Assembly: GCA_029448655.1 (NCBI GenBank)
Contig: JACCLO010000003.1
Span: 3,534,001-3,598,000, forward strand
Source: Wolfiporia cocos
Taxonomy: Eukaryota; Basidiomycota; Agaricomycetes; Polyporales; Phaeolaceae
DNA length: 64,000 nucleotides
Reading direction: 5' to 3'
The notes below the pieces were generated by a model that worked only from the letters and a program-made list of their open reading frames with translations, made no database searches and was not told the origin of the DNA. This document shows, one piece after another, positions 46,901 through 57,762 of this stretch. The number at the start of each line of letters is the position of its first letter. The first letter of the stretch is position 1. The translations under genes and the position numbers were made by a program.

Positions 46901-47010
46901 CTGGTCTGGCGCCGCCATCTGCGACATCTGATTGGGAATGTTCTATCTGCATGGTCCGGAACAAGTCCAGCGCGCAACAGTGTATCGCCTGCGAATCACC
47001 AAAACCATGA
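43956..47010 (+). CDS. RanBP2-type zinc-finger protein, probable nuclear-basket nucleoporin (Nup1/Nup60/Nup153-like)
   Basis: Five exons join in frame. The short first exon (MSGPTRSDTRGSHRYNVLPQ) is followed by STRIFKRLSDFFSWGKEI, a basic amphipathic helix of the type that anchors Nup1/Nup60/Nup153 to the inner nuclear membrane (inference). A globular acidic region comes next (FEYWLQWRYPAVTLLHQLK, KSTPFVEAYLRGRGN), then a long disordered Pro/Ser/Ala-rich middle with a possible nuclear signal (QPKKRRIAS) and twin repeats EVADVDM. Near the C-terminus LPRYKFSV and LPAYDFVKR resemble binding-type short motifs. Two RanBP2 zinc fingers follow: WICGLCQLRSPDSAVKCVVC and WECSICMVRNKSSAQQCIAC, the second ending the protein. 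Zinc fingers of this type bind Ran or RNA. Classical FG repeats are scarce, so an RNA-binding or chromatin protein is the alternative. Confidence 0.75.
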
Positions 47011-47275
47011 ACAGCCGCAATATTTTTTGGCTGTGCGCGCTGCTCTCGAATGACGCATCATTTATCGGTCGTGTACATACTGTATCATATCGGATTGTCT
47101 GTACCGCAAGAACTTCATTACAGTGCCTCGTAGATTACACGGTCGTCCTGTACACTTAGTTATATACCGTAGCTACTAGCAGGTGGGGTTCATCAATCGC
47201 ATTAGACTCGGAGTAGGCGCGGCTTGCGTCCCTCTGCGTTCTCCTCGGCCGTCCTCCGCGACCCGAGACACATTC

Positions 47276-48760
47276 TCATCTATCTCCTGTGTGCTGTGTG
47301 AAGTCGAGCTTGCGCGCGATGGACCGACCATTGAGATCGTCCGACGAATGCTTCCGCTTCAACTTGTTAGGAGGATTTGCCTTGACTGCGGGACCTGGGC
47401 CGCTGAGATCGACATTGCCGTCGACCTCCTCCAGCGGAAGCGTGTTCTTGACGGCAGGTTTAGGGAGCTTTGACGGGTGCGAAGGATATGGGTGCGCGAA
47501 GAAGTAAGGGTGGTTGAGTGCCTTCAACGATATACGCGTCAGCGGATAACACAGTAGTACAACAACGGGCTCACCTCCTTCGCGCCGATGCGTCGGCGAG
47601 GCTCATAGATGAGACACTTGCTAAGGAGGTTCAAACAATCTGGCGTCGCGGCTGTGAACAGCTCCCGCAGCGGCGTGCGCGGGAACTGGCCGACCGGGAC
47701 GTAGTCCGGCAGTTTCGTGTGGCCCTGTGGATGGGGTCAGTGACGTGTTCGCGTAAGACCATCGCGTTCGACTGACCGGCCAGTCCTCCTCCGTTGGGGT
47801 TCCAAGCGCACGGAAGATGGTCTTCAGCTGGTCCATGTCGCTCTCGCCCGGCAGGTACGGCGTGCGCAGCATGAGCTCGGCGAAGATACAGCCGACGGAC
47901 CAGATATCGACGGCTGTGCTGTAGTAGCGGCAGCCAAAGAGCAGTTCCGGGGGGCGGTACCACCTGGGCGAACGCTACGTCAGCAGTGCGCTCGTCAGAT
48001 ATCAGCGTGGACCAACCGTGTGATGACTTGACAGGTCATTTTATACCCAGGGTCTGCAAAGTCCCGCGCAAGACCGAAATCGGCGATCTTGAGCTGGCCG
48101 TCTGACGCGATGAGTAAGTTGTTTGGCTTCAAGTCCTGACGGACGGGTCAACGATGTTACAGTGTAGTGTGACGGTTGTAAACGTACTCGGTGCAAGATG
48201 AAGTTCCGGTGGCAGAATTCGAGGCCGCGGAAGGTCATAGCCATCCAACTCTTAATATCGGCAGGCAAGAACACGAGTGATCGGTCCTTGATGACGAGTT
48301 CAAGATCGGTGTCCAGAAATTCCAGTACGAGGTTCAGATTCGTCTTGGACGAGAAAACGTCGAGTAACTGAGCGTTTTGTCAGTTACGTCATCGCGCTGA
48401 CCGCTAGATCATGGTATACCTCAATAACATTCTGGTGCTTGAGCTCGCGAAGGAACTTGACTTCGCGTATGGCAGACATGTCCAGGCCATCTTTAAACTG
48501 GCCGACCTTGATCTTTTTGATAGCGACTTTCCTTCCGGTTCCAATTTCCCGACCTGCGGTAGCGAGGGAAGTGCTCAGGAACGCCCTAACCCTAGACGCG
48601 CCTACGTAACTCACCTTTGTAGACAACGGCGTAGGTACCTTCACCGACTTTCTTATCTTTTGCCCTAGCAAGCACGTATATAGCAACGAGACAAATGAAT
48701 GAGCAAAATTATTTACCATCGCTTCTGCCGCTCAGTATTCGCCTTCTCTACTGCATCCAT
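47276..48760 (-). CDS. KIN28: Cdk7/Kin28-like cyclin-dependent kinase of TFIIH
   Basis: The kinase phosphorylates Ser5/Ser7 of the RNA polymerase II C-terminal domain with cyclin H (Ccl1) and Tfb3/MAT1, and may act as a CDK-activating kinase. Spliced exons give the glycine loop ([14 protein letters not shown]), catalytic lysine in VAIKKIK, the PSTAIRE-equivalent [36 protein letters not shown], activation loop [18 protein letters not shown] and [14 protein letters not shown]. The Asn-Asn in the catalytic loop and the loop sequence place it with Cdk7 rather than Cdk1. The C-terminal extension ([19 protein letters not shown], then [11 protein letters not shown]) is basic and ends HTGDR. The start codon at 48,760 opens [14 protein letters not shown], interrupted by an intron just before the kinase core. 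Convergent with the nucleoporin-like gene. Confidence 0.92.
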
Positions 48761-49494
48761 AGTACACGTACGCTGAACTTGCCAAGTGTCGGAGGATTAA
48801 CATTCGCAGGTAGAAATTCGCAGAAGCACCTACCTGTACTTTGTAGCGGATATCGGTTGTGATTAAATTCAGAGCCCTATGTTTGATGAGGAACTCAAAG
48901 GGTATACACCTCCGCCATGGAGGTCTTAAATGAAGAACGGCCACTGACGAACCTGGGATCGTTTCCTTTTGTGGACAAGGTGGTCATTTCACGTGCATAT
49001 CCGATCCGATCTCGTTGTGTGGCGACTGTGGCGTACAAGCCTGAAAGAGCACAACGACACGGATGGAATACAAGATACCAGCGCAGAGAAACTCGAGCCG
49101 GATACCTAGTAGCTGCCAGAGAGTGATCGTAAATATCTCCGCAACAGAGGGATTTGCGTATGCACAACGCTGTATGGGAATCTGACGGATTCATTCACAA
49201 CGTCGAGCCACAGGGTCTGGAGGGGTTTGTCTCTGACGAAGTCCAAGCTACAGTGTATCCATGCGGATGCACAACGAGCATCGCAACGACATAGCATGTT
49301 CGAGTCAAAGCCGTTACAAGGTAGTACGTATAAGGCACGCCACATCCAAAGCATAGTCTCAATCTGCATGGGGGTGTCTAAATTATGAGAATGCACAAAT
49401 AGCACATGAGATCTCTGAGTAGGAAGCAGAAGATGAGTGAACATAGGCTTGTGATAGAGCATCTTTTGATGAATGAGAACAGATGACTGATAGA
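48761..49494. other. No supportable gene
   Basis: Promoter of the Cdk7 gene and 3' flank of the chromodomain gene. Frames here are short and lack motifs. Confidence 0.5.
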
Positions 49495-50949
49495 TCACCA
49501 CATATACTTCACCTTCGATACCTCTCGCATCGGCACGGAATATCCATGCTTCAAACGCGCGCCAAACAGCTGAAACTCCTCGACCCTCTTCATGATCCTT
49601 TCCTTCGTCGACTTCCATTCCTCTAACACGTTTCCGGCGCCATCAACTAAATCGCTCTCGCGCTGCCAGGTATCATCGTCAACTCCGTATCCCACCCACC
49701 GCACGAGGTACTGAACGGAACTCCCTGACGCCTTCTCTGCAACGATGTGGGAGACTTCGTACATGTCAGATGTAGAGACCTCCGGAGGGGGGCGAGTAAG
49801 CATAATATTCCTCCCATTGTCCTTCAGCCAGTGATCTGGGACGTCGGCGGTAATAGAATCCGCACTGGGGAAGAAGAGGCACTTCGCAACCTGATGTCGT
49901 TTGCCCTTGATGTGGGGGAGGCGCTCGCGGCAGTACTTCTCGCACTCGCACAGCGCGTGCTCGAGATCTACCATCGAGACGCCGGGGTGGCGCGAGTCGC
50001 AGAGCTTCGGGATGCTGGAGGGACTTACGTTCAGGCGCGCAAAGTGCTCGTGCTGCGTGCGGTGGAGGTACTTGAGGGCCGCAAGCTCGCGCCCGGCTAC
50101 ATATTGTCCAAATATCTTCCGAATGCACGCAGTGGATCCTGGACCGAGCGCAGTCCACTCGTCTTCGTTGAATTCGAAGTGTGGCGTCAGATTAAGGTCT
50201 AACAATAGTCTATCACGAATGGTAAGCACGGCATAGGTTGCAACGGAGATAGGAACCCACTGAAGACTCGTGAAGCTTCCCATACTCGGGAACAGGCTGA
50301 TCCAGCCATGGGCATCTTTAAGATGTTGAAACCGCTGCAATTGCGCAGGAAGATTTTCTTCCATGAGGAGTTGTACTAGTCTTATATGATTGGAGTAGTT
50401 ATGTCCTCCTCCAAGCTTTGGTGCCGGGATGATGTAGGCATGACCGTAGAGAGGTCCAACCGCCTCCGATAGGACTTGTTCGTATTGCTTGGCGTTAAAA
50501 TCGCGCCATGTAAGTTGCCCAAGGCGTGACTTCAGATATTGCCACGTCGTGACCTTGTTGAACATGCGAAACAGGATGACGCGGAAGCAGCACTCATGCA
50601 GGTCTGTACTGCCTTCCTGCACGACATCGCGGAGGACGTATTGCGAAGTCCGGTCGTAAATTCGGAACACATTCGTAAACGGGTATTTTGCGAGAATATT
50701 GTCCTTTGTCCAGGGCCGAGGCTCGTGCCTCACGCGTCGGTTGAAGATGCGGTGGCGCTCGACCATGAAGGTGAATAAGGTGTCCAACGCCTCGGAAACG
50801 GGCAGTCGCTGCCCTTCGATCGTGACGAACGCGGGCGCGGGCGCACGTCTGGACAGAGGGGCAGGTGTCGCCCTTTTGAGGACTACCACTGCCTTGAGCC
50901 GCCTCTTTGGAGCCCCCAAGGGCGACTCATCGCGTCGGGTGCGGGTCAT
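49495..50949 (-). CDS. Chromodomain protein with a 5-hmdU DNA kinase-helical / thymine pyrophosphorylase-like domain
   Basis: Single exon, 484 residues, starting MTRTRRDESPLG with a basic tail. Residues about 55-300 show the pattern I associate with the fungal clade of alpha-glutamyl/putrescinyl thymine pyrophosphorylase (Pfam name HMUDK_hel): MVERHRIFNRRV, PWTKDNILAKYPFTNVFRIY, DRTSQYVLRDVV, ECCFRVILFRMFN, then FPSMGSFTSLQW, ATYAVLTIRDRLLLDLNL and FNEDEWTALGPGS. In phages this family acts on 5-hydroxymethyluracil in DNA, priming thymine hypermodification. The C-terminus (about 405-465) is a chromodomain: YEVSHIVAEKA, QYLVRWVGYGVDDDTW, with the aromatic cage positions Tyr, Trp and Trp filled. 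A chromodomain normally reads methylated histone H3. Nothing around it looks like a TET/JBP oxygenase or transposase. Domain assignment is from memory of the motif pattern. Function in fungi is undemonstrated. Confidence 0.8.
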   Translation of the reverse strand: MTRTRRDESPLGAPKRRLKAVVVLKRATPAPLSRRAPAPAFVTIEGQRLPVSEALDTLFTFMVERHRIFNRRVRHEPRPWTKDNILAKYPFTNVFRIYDRTSQYVLRDVVQEGSTDLHECCFRVILFRMFNKVTTWQYLKSRLGQLTWRDFNAKQYEQVLSEAVGPLYGHAYIIPAPKLGGGHNYSNHIRLVQLLMEENLPAQLQRFQHLKDAHGWISLFPSMGSFTSLQWVPISVATYAVLTIRDRLLLDLNLTPHFEFNEDEWTALGPGSTACIRKIFGQYVAGRELAALKYLHRTQHEHFARLNVSPSSIPKLCDSRHPGVSMVDLEHALCECEKYCRERLPHIKGKRHQVAKCLFFPSADSITADVPDHWLKDNGRNIMLTRPPPEVSTSDMYEVSHIVAEKASGSSVQYLVRWVGYGVDDDTWQRESDLVDGAGNVLEEWKSTKERIMKRVEEFQLFGARLKHGYSVPMREVSKVKYMW

Positions 50950-52561
50950 TTAGGCAGGTCCGACCGCGAGCGCGCCCGATGTGCCTGCACCTGCAAACTG
51001 CGATGGAGATTTTGAGAGCGAGACGTAACAGAGTAGCAGAAATGTGTGCTTAACGACCCAGCGTTCGTGATGGCGAAAGCAGCAAATGCTTTGTTCGGGT
51101 TGAACAACGCACCATCACATGATCGCCTGAGATGTCGAGTAGGCCGACAGAGCCTTCAGAAGGCTCGATGATGTTGTCCTGTTGGACTGGACTGTAGCCC
51201 ACTTTACCATTGTACAGACCCAGCTGCTACATGCCATGAGGTGTAGCAGCCAGGGATGGACAATGGTAGGGTTGGATACAGTCCTTGGTTGATAGACCTG
51301 GGTTACAAGCACTGGTAAGGTATCAAGTCCCTCTCAGATTGAGACACACTCACAATACCCTACCTTTAGCTCTCCACCATGTGGCATCAGCACACTGAGG
51401 GGAAGGAAGGCAAGTCAAGTTGAAGGGTGAGCCCTCATGCCATTTATAAGAAGCAGGCTGTCGCTGACATAGCGATACTCGCGCGCCGATCCGATGGTGT
51501 ACTGTCATTCCACAGTCCAGCATAGGATCTATATGACCTTTATGGGTCAAGGTTGCAGTAGATGCACAATATATGATCTCATGCTCAAAGGACCCAGAAC
51601 ACATTAACCTTCGTGCTATCTCTTGCGAAAAAGCGATCGCGCTCGCGCACACAGAGATGTGTAGCTCTTCTTTCAAGCTTTCAAGGGTCATTTCTCGCAA
51701 AAGAGTGTCCAGCAAGCACAACTAATTCTGGTAATCCATGCCGCGACGAAGTCCAAGGCTGACGGCAGCACCTGTCATATTCCCGTTCATCTCTCCAGGA
51801 CTTTCAAAGGCAAATGACCGTGCTTTCATCCTTTCCCGTCTCATGGGCAGCTGTTTCCTGCTCGAATAGCAACAGACGATTGCGCCAGACTCCCCTGGTT
51901 CCAATCTCGCATTCTGATCCCGTGCATGTGGTCGTTCTCAGCACAGCGAACCCCACAACGCTCACGTCACACGGACAAGCTGCATCGTCCGCGAAGTCTT
52001 CCTGTGTTCCGTCTCGCGTGCGGCATCAACGAAGGCCCCTTTCCCATGGTTCGGAGAAGCTCATGATTGCAGGCCATGCCCTTCATTCGAGTTCATAACA
52101 TATGCGGCCCCGACCCAGCGGAGCCGCCATGAAGTGCGCTCACTCAAAACAGATTCAAGACCGCCGAGAAGCCCACGCCGGGATCAGGAGAGTTTCGCCG
52201 AAAACGTCGAGGGGGCCGATCATTGTTCGGTGTGTCCCGTTCTCACATTTTGACTGATAGTCTGCTCTTGCAACGTCTGCAAGATGCATGTTGGCCAACG
52301 ATGTGTCCCTACGCTGCTCGTATGTCGTGCTCTATGTGACGAATACGATTGTCAAGCGGTTATCTGTCTTCCGCCGGGAACAACGGAAACACGTCATAGC
52401 CAGGGGCATTGTATTATGTGATCGTGAGTATGAGTAAGCACTACATTCCCTCTGCGATATATTCTCTCTGCGAGGTATCCCTTTTCCGCTGCCGCAAACT
52501 GTGGGGACGTACATCCGCAACTAGCATACCTGCACCACCACAGCTGTAAGACTTGCACAAC
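50950..52561. other. Intergenic, no supportable gene
   Basis: Short frames only, plus the hairpin-forming inverted repeat at 51,189-51,290. Adjacent minus-strand frames at 51,350-51,904 show no domain or splice logic. Confidence 0.5.
51189..51290. repeat. Near-palindrome with ~43-bp arms and short loop
   Basis: The left arm (starting GGACTGTAG, through TTACCATTGT, then CAGCTGCTACA) pairs with the right arm (TGTAGCAGC, ACAATGGTA, then TACAGTCC) around the loop TGCCATGAGG. A transcript would fold into a long imperfect hairpin. It could be a tiny folded element or a small-RNA precursor. Confidence 0.7.
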
Positions 52562-53687
52562 ATGTCTCAGCATTTGCGTCTCGACCAAGTGTTCAACCTC
52601 GACGGCCGCGTTGCCCTTGTAACGGGCGGCGGGACCGGGATTGGCTGGATGATCGCTGAAGGCTTGGCCGTGAATGGTGCGAAAGTGTATATCACGGGGA
52701 GACGCAGGGAGGTGCTGGACGAAGCAGCAGCGAAGTTCGCGGAACGCAACCAGGGGAAAGGGTCGATTGTGCCGTGAGTCTGCCTGTGCTCGCGGTGCAC
52801 AGAGAGCTGAGGAAGATCTGCAGGCTGCCCATGGACGTGACAGACAAGGAGAGCATCCTGGCCGGACGAGAGGCCGTGCTGGCGAACGACGGAAGGCTGC
52901 ACATTCTCGTGAACAAGTGCGGCCCCTCGTCGTACATGCCCACTTCCATGCTCACCTAATCGCTGATGATCAGCGCCGGCGTCGCAGGTGCCTTTACGCC
53001 CTTTTTGAACGACCCGGACGCACCTGAACGCGCGTCGCCGGAGACGCTCGGGCGCGCGCTCTTCGATAGCGTATCGTTCAGCGACTGGACAGGCCTGTTC
53101 GCGGTCAACACGTTCGCGGTGTACTTCGTGACGACGGCGTTCCTCGGCCTGCTCGCGGCGGGCAGCGCGGACGTGCCCGACTACACGTCATGCGTCGTCA
53201 ACATCGGCAGCATCAGCGGGAACACGAAGCTATCCCAGGGCAAGGTCAGCCGTCGGCCCTTTCTGGTCATGCTGACAGCGCGCTGAGGCCGCCTCGGTGC
53301 AGTTTGCGTACAACGCCACAAAGTCCGCGATGTCGCACCTGACCAAGATGCTATCGACGGAGCTTGCGCTGAAGCAGATCCCCGTGCGCGTAAACGCCGT
53401 CGCGCCGGGCGTGTTCGAGTCGGAGATGACGCACGCCACCATCACGCCCGACATGCTCGAGAGCGTGGGCGGGAACATCGTGCCCATCCCTACGCGCAGG
53501 CCTGGGACGTGCGTATTGAGTTGCGTTGTCAACGGCGCTGCAATGAGAGCTGACCGCTTCGCACTGCAGGGCACAGGAAATGGCAGGGACGGTGATTTAC
53601 CTCGTTTCTCCATCCGGGTGTTATACCAACGGGCAGGAGATCATCATCGATGGTGGCTACCTGGCCGTGAATCCGTCCATGCGGTGA
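52562..53687 (+). CDS. Short-chain dehydrogenase/reductase, paralogue 1
   Basis: Classical SDR of about 300 residues using NAD(P)H; relatives are often annotated as 3-oxoacyl-[ACP] reductase (rhamnolipid RhlG-like), but the substrate is unknown. Five exons (52,562-52,773; 52,824-52,916; 52,974-53,244; 53,303-53,508; 53,570-53,687) splice in frame. The cofactor motif is TGGGTGIG. An intron splits the NNAG motif, which is restored as NNAGVAG. Active-site Ser lies in CVVNIGSISG and the YxxxK pair in AYNATKSAMSH. The C-terminal signature is GCYTNGQEIIIDGGYLAVN. First of three tandem paralogues with the same intron positions; sequence conservation suggests all three are functional. Confidence 0.88.
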
Positions 53688-53909
53688 TGTCAGGCGCGGG
53701 CTCTACGCTATACTCTGTCATGAATTGTCCTGACTTGTTCCGTTGTTATTGCGAGGGACGGCATGAGGTTTTCCAGCACAAATAGACTGTCGTGTTTTGG
53801 GATCGATCTGATTGTCCTGCAGAGTGAAGCGGGACGACCAGTGCAGAGACAGGTCAACGTCGCAGCCTGAACCACACCCGCACCGCCGCACCGGCGGGCG
53901 AGACGCTGG

Positions 53910-53931
53910 ATCAAACACGGTCACGTTATGA
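53910..53931 (+). promoter_or_regulatory. Conserved upstream element of SDR paralogue 2
   Basis: GATCAAACACGGTCACGTTA, 125-146 bp before the start codon, is almost identical to 57,528-57,549 ahead of paralogue 3 (GATCAAACGCGGTCACGTCA), and a GTC(T/C)GATAG block recurs further downstream in both. The match may be a regulatory site or just duplicated flank. The TCACGT core resembles a bZIP-type half site. Confidence 0.5.
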
Positions 53932-54055
53932 GCGCAGACGCCTTCCGCGACGGCGGCCCGTCAGCGTGCACAGTCCGATAGTGGGCAGTGCCCACATGAT
54001 AGCCCAGGCGCGGGCTGAGCGGGCCCACGAGCAGCAGAACTTGCCACGGACCACC

Positions 54056-55236
54056 ATGTCCCAGCCACTACGCCTCGACCGCGTCTTCAACCTCGAGGGC
54101 CGGATCGCGCTCGTCACCGGCGGGGGGACGGGCATCGGGTGGATGATCGCGGAAGGCCTCGCCACGAACGGCGCGAAGGTGTACATCGCCGGGCGGCGCT
54201 TAGACGTGCTCGAGCGCGCCGCGGCGGCGTTTGCGGCGCGCAACCAGGGCAAGGGCTCCGTCGTGCCGTGAGTGCCGTCCATTCGTGCGATCCAATGTTG
54301 ATGGCGGCGGGTGGGAGCTGAGCGATGGGCGGGCAGGTTGCCGATGGATGTGACCGATAAGACGAGCATCGCGGCGGGCGAGGGCGCCATCGCCGCGGCC
54401 GACGGGAAGCTGCATATCCTCGTGAACAAGTGCGTGCCTCTCCTCCCTGTCCCCTTCCCTCCCCTTCCAGGCTCGGCCACCTGACCCATCGCTAACCTAA
54501 CCCACCTCGATCCCCGCCGCAGCGCGGGCATCTCGGGCCCGCTCACGCCGTTCCTGAACGACCCGCGCGCGCCGGAGCTCGCGTCGCCCGCGGCGCTCGG
54601 GCGCGCGCTGTTCGCGGGCGGGTCGTTCGACGACTGGGCGGGCGTGTTCGGCGTGAACACGTTCGCGGTGTACTTCGTCACGAGCGCGTTCCTCGGCCTG
54701 CTCGCGGCGGGGAGCGCGGACGTGCCGGACTACACCGCGTGCGTCGTGAACGTCACGAGCCTGAGCGGGAGCAACAAGCTCGCGCAGGGGCAGGTGCGTG
54801 CGCCCTCCGTGGCGCGTCGCGCTGCAGCTGACGGCGCGCGTGCAGTTTGCGTACAACGCGACGAAGGCGGCGGCGACGCACCTGACGAAGATGTTCGCGA
54901 CGGAGCTCGCGCTCAAGAAGGTGCCCGTGCGCGTGAACGCGGTCGCGCCGGGCGTGTACGAGTCCGAGATGACGTACCCGGTCATCACGCCCGACATGCT
55001 CGACAAGGTCGGCAAGAGCATCGTGCCCATCCCCACGCGCCGCCCCGGAAGGTACGTGCCCCGCCCGTGCAGGCAGCGGACTGCGTTGTGTGCTGACAAT
55101 GCGACGGGGGCGATGTAGGCCGGAGGAGGTCGCGGGCACGGTGATATACCTCGTCTCCCCGGCGGGGTGCTATACAAATGGCCAGGAGATCGTCGTCGAT
55201 GGGGGGTATATCGCTGTTAACCCTGCGACGCAGTGA
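54056..55236 (+). CDS. Short-chain dehydrogenase/reductase, paralogue 2
   Basis: Same five-exon plan and motifs as its neighbours: MSQPLRLDRVFNLEG, TGGGTGIG, NNAGISG (split by an intron), the Ser region CVVNVTSLSGSNK, YNATK, and GCYTNGQEIVVDGGYIAVN before the stop at 55,236. The coding sequence is more GC-rich than paralogue 1, especially in exons 3 and 4. Introns are 50-100 bp with GTGAGT, GTGCGT or GTACGT donors. The start codon context (CCACCATGTCC) is strong. It follows paralogue 1 head to tail after 368 bp, consistent with tandem duplication. Confidence 0.9.
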
Positions 55237-57762
55237 GTGAGCAGCTGCGATAGCTTGCGGTGACAAGGGAAAGACGGTTTGGATGTTGGGGATTACGAGT
55301 CAACAGAAGTATTTGGATACCAATGCACGGTGCAATGACGACATGACAATAGCCCCTGTTGTCGAAGTCCGAATAGGTAGGACAATGATGGCAGCTTGTG
55401 CGTCAGCGGTAGGGCTGAGTTTCTGGTCGCGAGCCACCCACCTGCGTCCACGATACCGCCGTCTACCTCGGGATCGCATGAGAAATACCGTTCCATGATG
55501 GTCGCGCTGCCGCCTCGCAAACTACAAAATCGAATCCATTTGTGAGGTTGCAATCAATGGGTCCAACACTAGCGTTCTGATGCAGGGCTTCTCAACTAGC
55601 TCAAAGCATGACAAATTAAGGGAATCGAAGATGCAACGAAGAGTATATAACTCCACATGTCTAATATACAATGCACGAAACGGACATGTGTAAGATTACC
55701 TCTCCCTCATCGTCGACCAAATATCCACGCGACGGTTCGATCTGTACGAGATGGAAGGCTAAGTCGCTTGACACGACGGAAGACGGCGACGGAAACATAC
55801 CATATTCTCGGAACAAAAACCGGGAGAAACGCTCGCGAAGAGCAAAATACGAAAGGTTTACTCGCAAAGAGTAAAAGATTGGCAACCAGCCACAGTTCGA
55901 GAGTAGTCTGAATCGAGTTGCGCGTCTCGAGGACGCGTACCGCAAAGTGCACCAAAGGGCAATGCACCCGTTTCCACACCGCGCACCGCTGCCTGGTTCC
56001 CGCTCGGGCGAGGCCCGCATCCACAGAGCACGTCCCTGGGCCCAGAGGGGCGCGAGATGGCCTCTGTTGCGTCCCACACGAAGGACACATAGATCAGGCG
56101 GGGACAACGGCACTGATGATGCTTACTTTGTGCATGCACGCCCGGTTTCGGAGGACCGGAGGACACGTCTCAACCTGCGCCCCCAACTACACCTGCCAGG
56201 CCCTCCGCCGCAAGGGGAGCCACGGCATCGTTGGGCGGTCTGGAGGGCTACGGCCTGCGAGAGATTGCTTGTCGTCCTCCTGGGCCGTTTCAGGCCCTGC
56301 CCGGCTAGGGCGAGGTTGCTGGCATTGAACTATCTTGCTGGTATCGAACGCTCAGACCTTCCCACTCGCGGAATGGACGCGCGGGGCGTCCTGTGTGTGG
56401 CGAGGATTGCGGCCTTCGTGCTGTAGCTGGTTGAGGACGCGCTGATAGCGATCGATATGGCAGCGCCCTCGATTAGGCAATTGTTATTCACACCGCATGG
56501 GCGCCTAGATTTAGCTCGATCCAGGTACCTGGATTATCCGCTGGAGGTTCATAACCAGGGACTTGAAATCCTGACAGTTCGTTGTGTATGCCATAGCCTG
56601 TATCTCACTGCAGTTTGATCACCATCCTCGCACCAACTCGTCTCCGGTGCACCCTCGCCCCCTGGCCGACCTCGCTCAGTACCCACTGAAACCTTATTCT
56701 GTCATCGCATATCGTTTGCCAGTCTGTCGTTTATCGCGCATCAATTCCCACTAGCATAACTGGGGCGGACCCAGTCCGTCCCGACCATGTAGTCATCATG
56801 CAACGCCATCCAGAGGAAGCACGGACCACCCGTTTGATGTCTCTATGTCATAGACTCTGCGACTCTGCCGGTTACTCGCCGAAGAAGTTGTCGATCGCCC
56901 GGATCATGTTATCGGTCGTATCGGTCGTCCAAGCATAAAATTTCATCTCGATTTCTCGTATGCCTTGGTACGCGAGCTTCTGGGAAATCGATGTGATTCC
57001 ACACCGCTCAATCGCAGGCTGGCGTCGACTGCCAGGGACACCCCGTCGTTGGCGTCTCCGCGCGAGCATTTTGATGGCGTACATAGCCGTACCGAGTTTC
57101 CCCCCCAGTACCCACGCGGCGTCTGAGCAGGTTCGAGGGTGCAAACCGCGCGCCTTCCATAGCGTACCACACAGAGCAACCCATTGAGTCCAGCGGGGAA
57201 GCCGAACTAACGAGCGTCCGAACAGGGTGACGCCATTCCACGGAGGGCGAACGACTCGTCCCCCATTCCGCGCACCTGTGTTGTCCCCCCACCCGCTTAC
57301 GTTAGCCGACCATGAGTCCCGATGTCATGCGAAACCGAGTGGAGCTCCCCCGCTTCGTCTGGCGGCAGTACACTCGGCACCCCAGTTCTCCAGCTTCTGC
57401 CTGCGAGCGAGACGCTGCTAATCTCGACGACGCAGAGCCCTCGCAGGACGACGCACAACTTGTGCCGGCGACGCCACACACGGAGGCAGTATGTTCGGTG
57501 CCAGGTACGCGCGGCACTGCCACCCGCGATCAAACGCGGTCACGTCATGTCCCCTGCGCGTCGCGCACCCGCGAATTTACACCATGACGGTCTGATAGGC
57601 GCGTACTCGTATTAGAACACCCCGGGGGCCGCGCGGCACGCTATCATCTGGCTGGTAGCTGCTAATTTATAACCGCTCGCGCTGCAGGTGAGCGCGATAG
57701 AACGGCCCCTCGTCCGCCCACCCCAGTCCGCCCACCCCACTCGCCAAAACTCTTCTGCAGCC
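55237..57762. other. 2.5-kb spacer, no supportable gene
   Basis: Several GC-rich overlapping frames exist (for example 55,661-56,113 minus, containing LRERFSRFLFREYG), but none shows a domain or a consistent splice pattern. The right end contains the promoter of paralogue 3. Confidence 0.45.
57528..57549 (+). promoter_or_regulatory. Conserved upstream element of SDR paralogue 3
   Basis: Counterpart of 53,910-53,931 with one or two differences. It lies 214-235 bp before the start codon. Confidence 0.5.

Noticed and set aside
49495..50949. Interpretation as a Ty3/gypsy integrase with C-terminal chromodomain
   Set aside because: Chromodomains occur in chromoviral integrases, but no HHCC zinc finger, DDE core, reverse transcriptase or LTRs are present and the upstream domain has a different conserved pattern.
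55661..56113. 150-residue minus-strand frame between SDR paralogues 2 and 3
   Set aside because: Composition is plausible in parts, but overlapping frames of similar quality exist on both strands and no domain or splice structure is visible.
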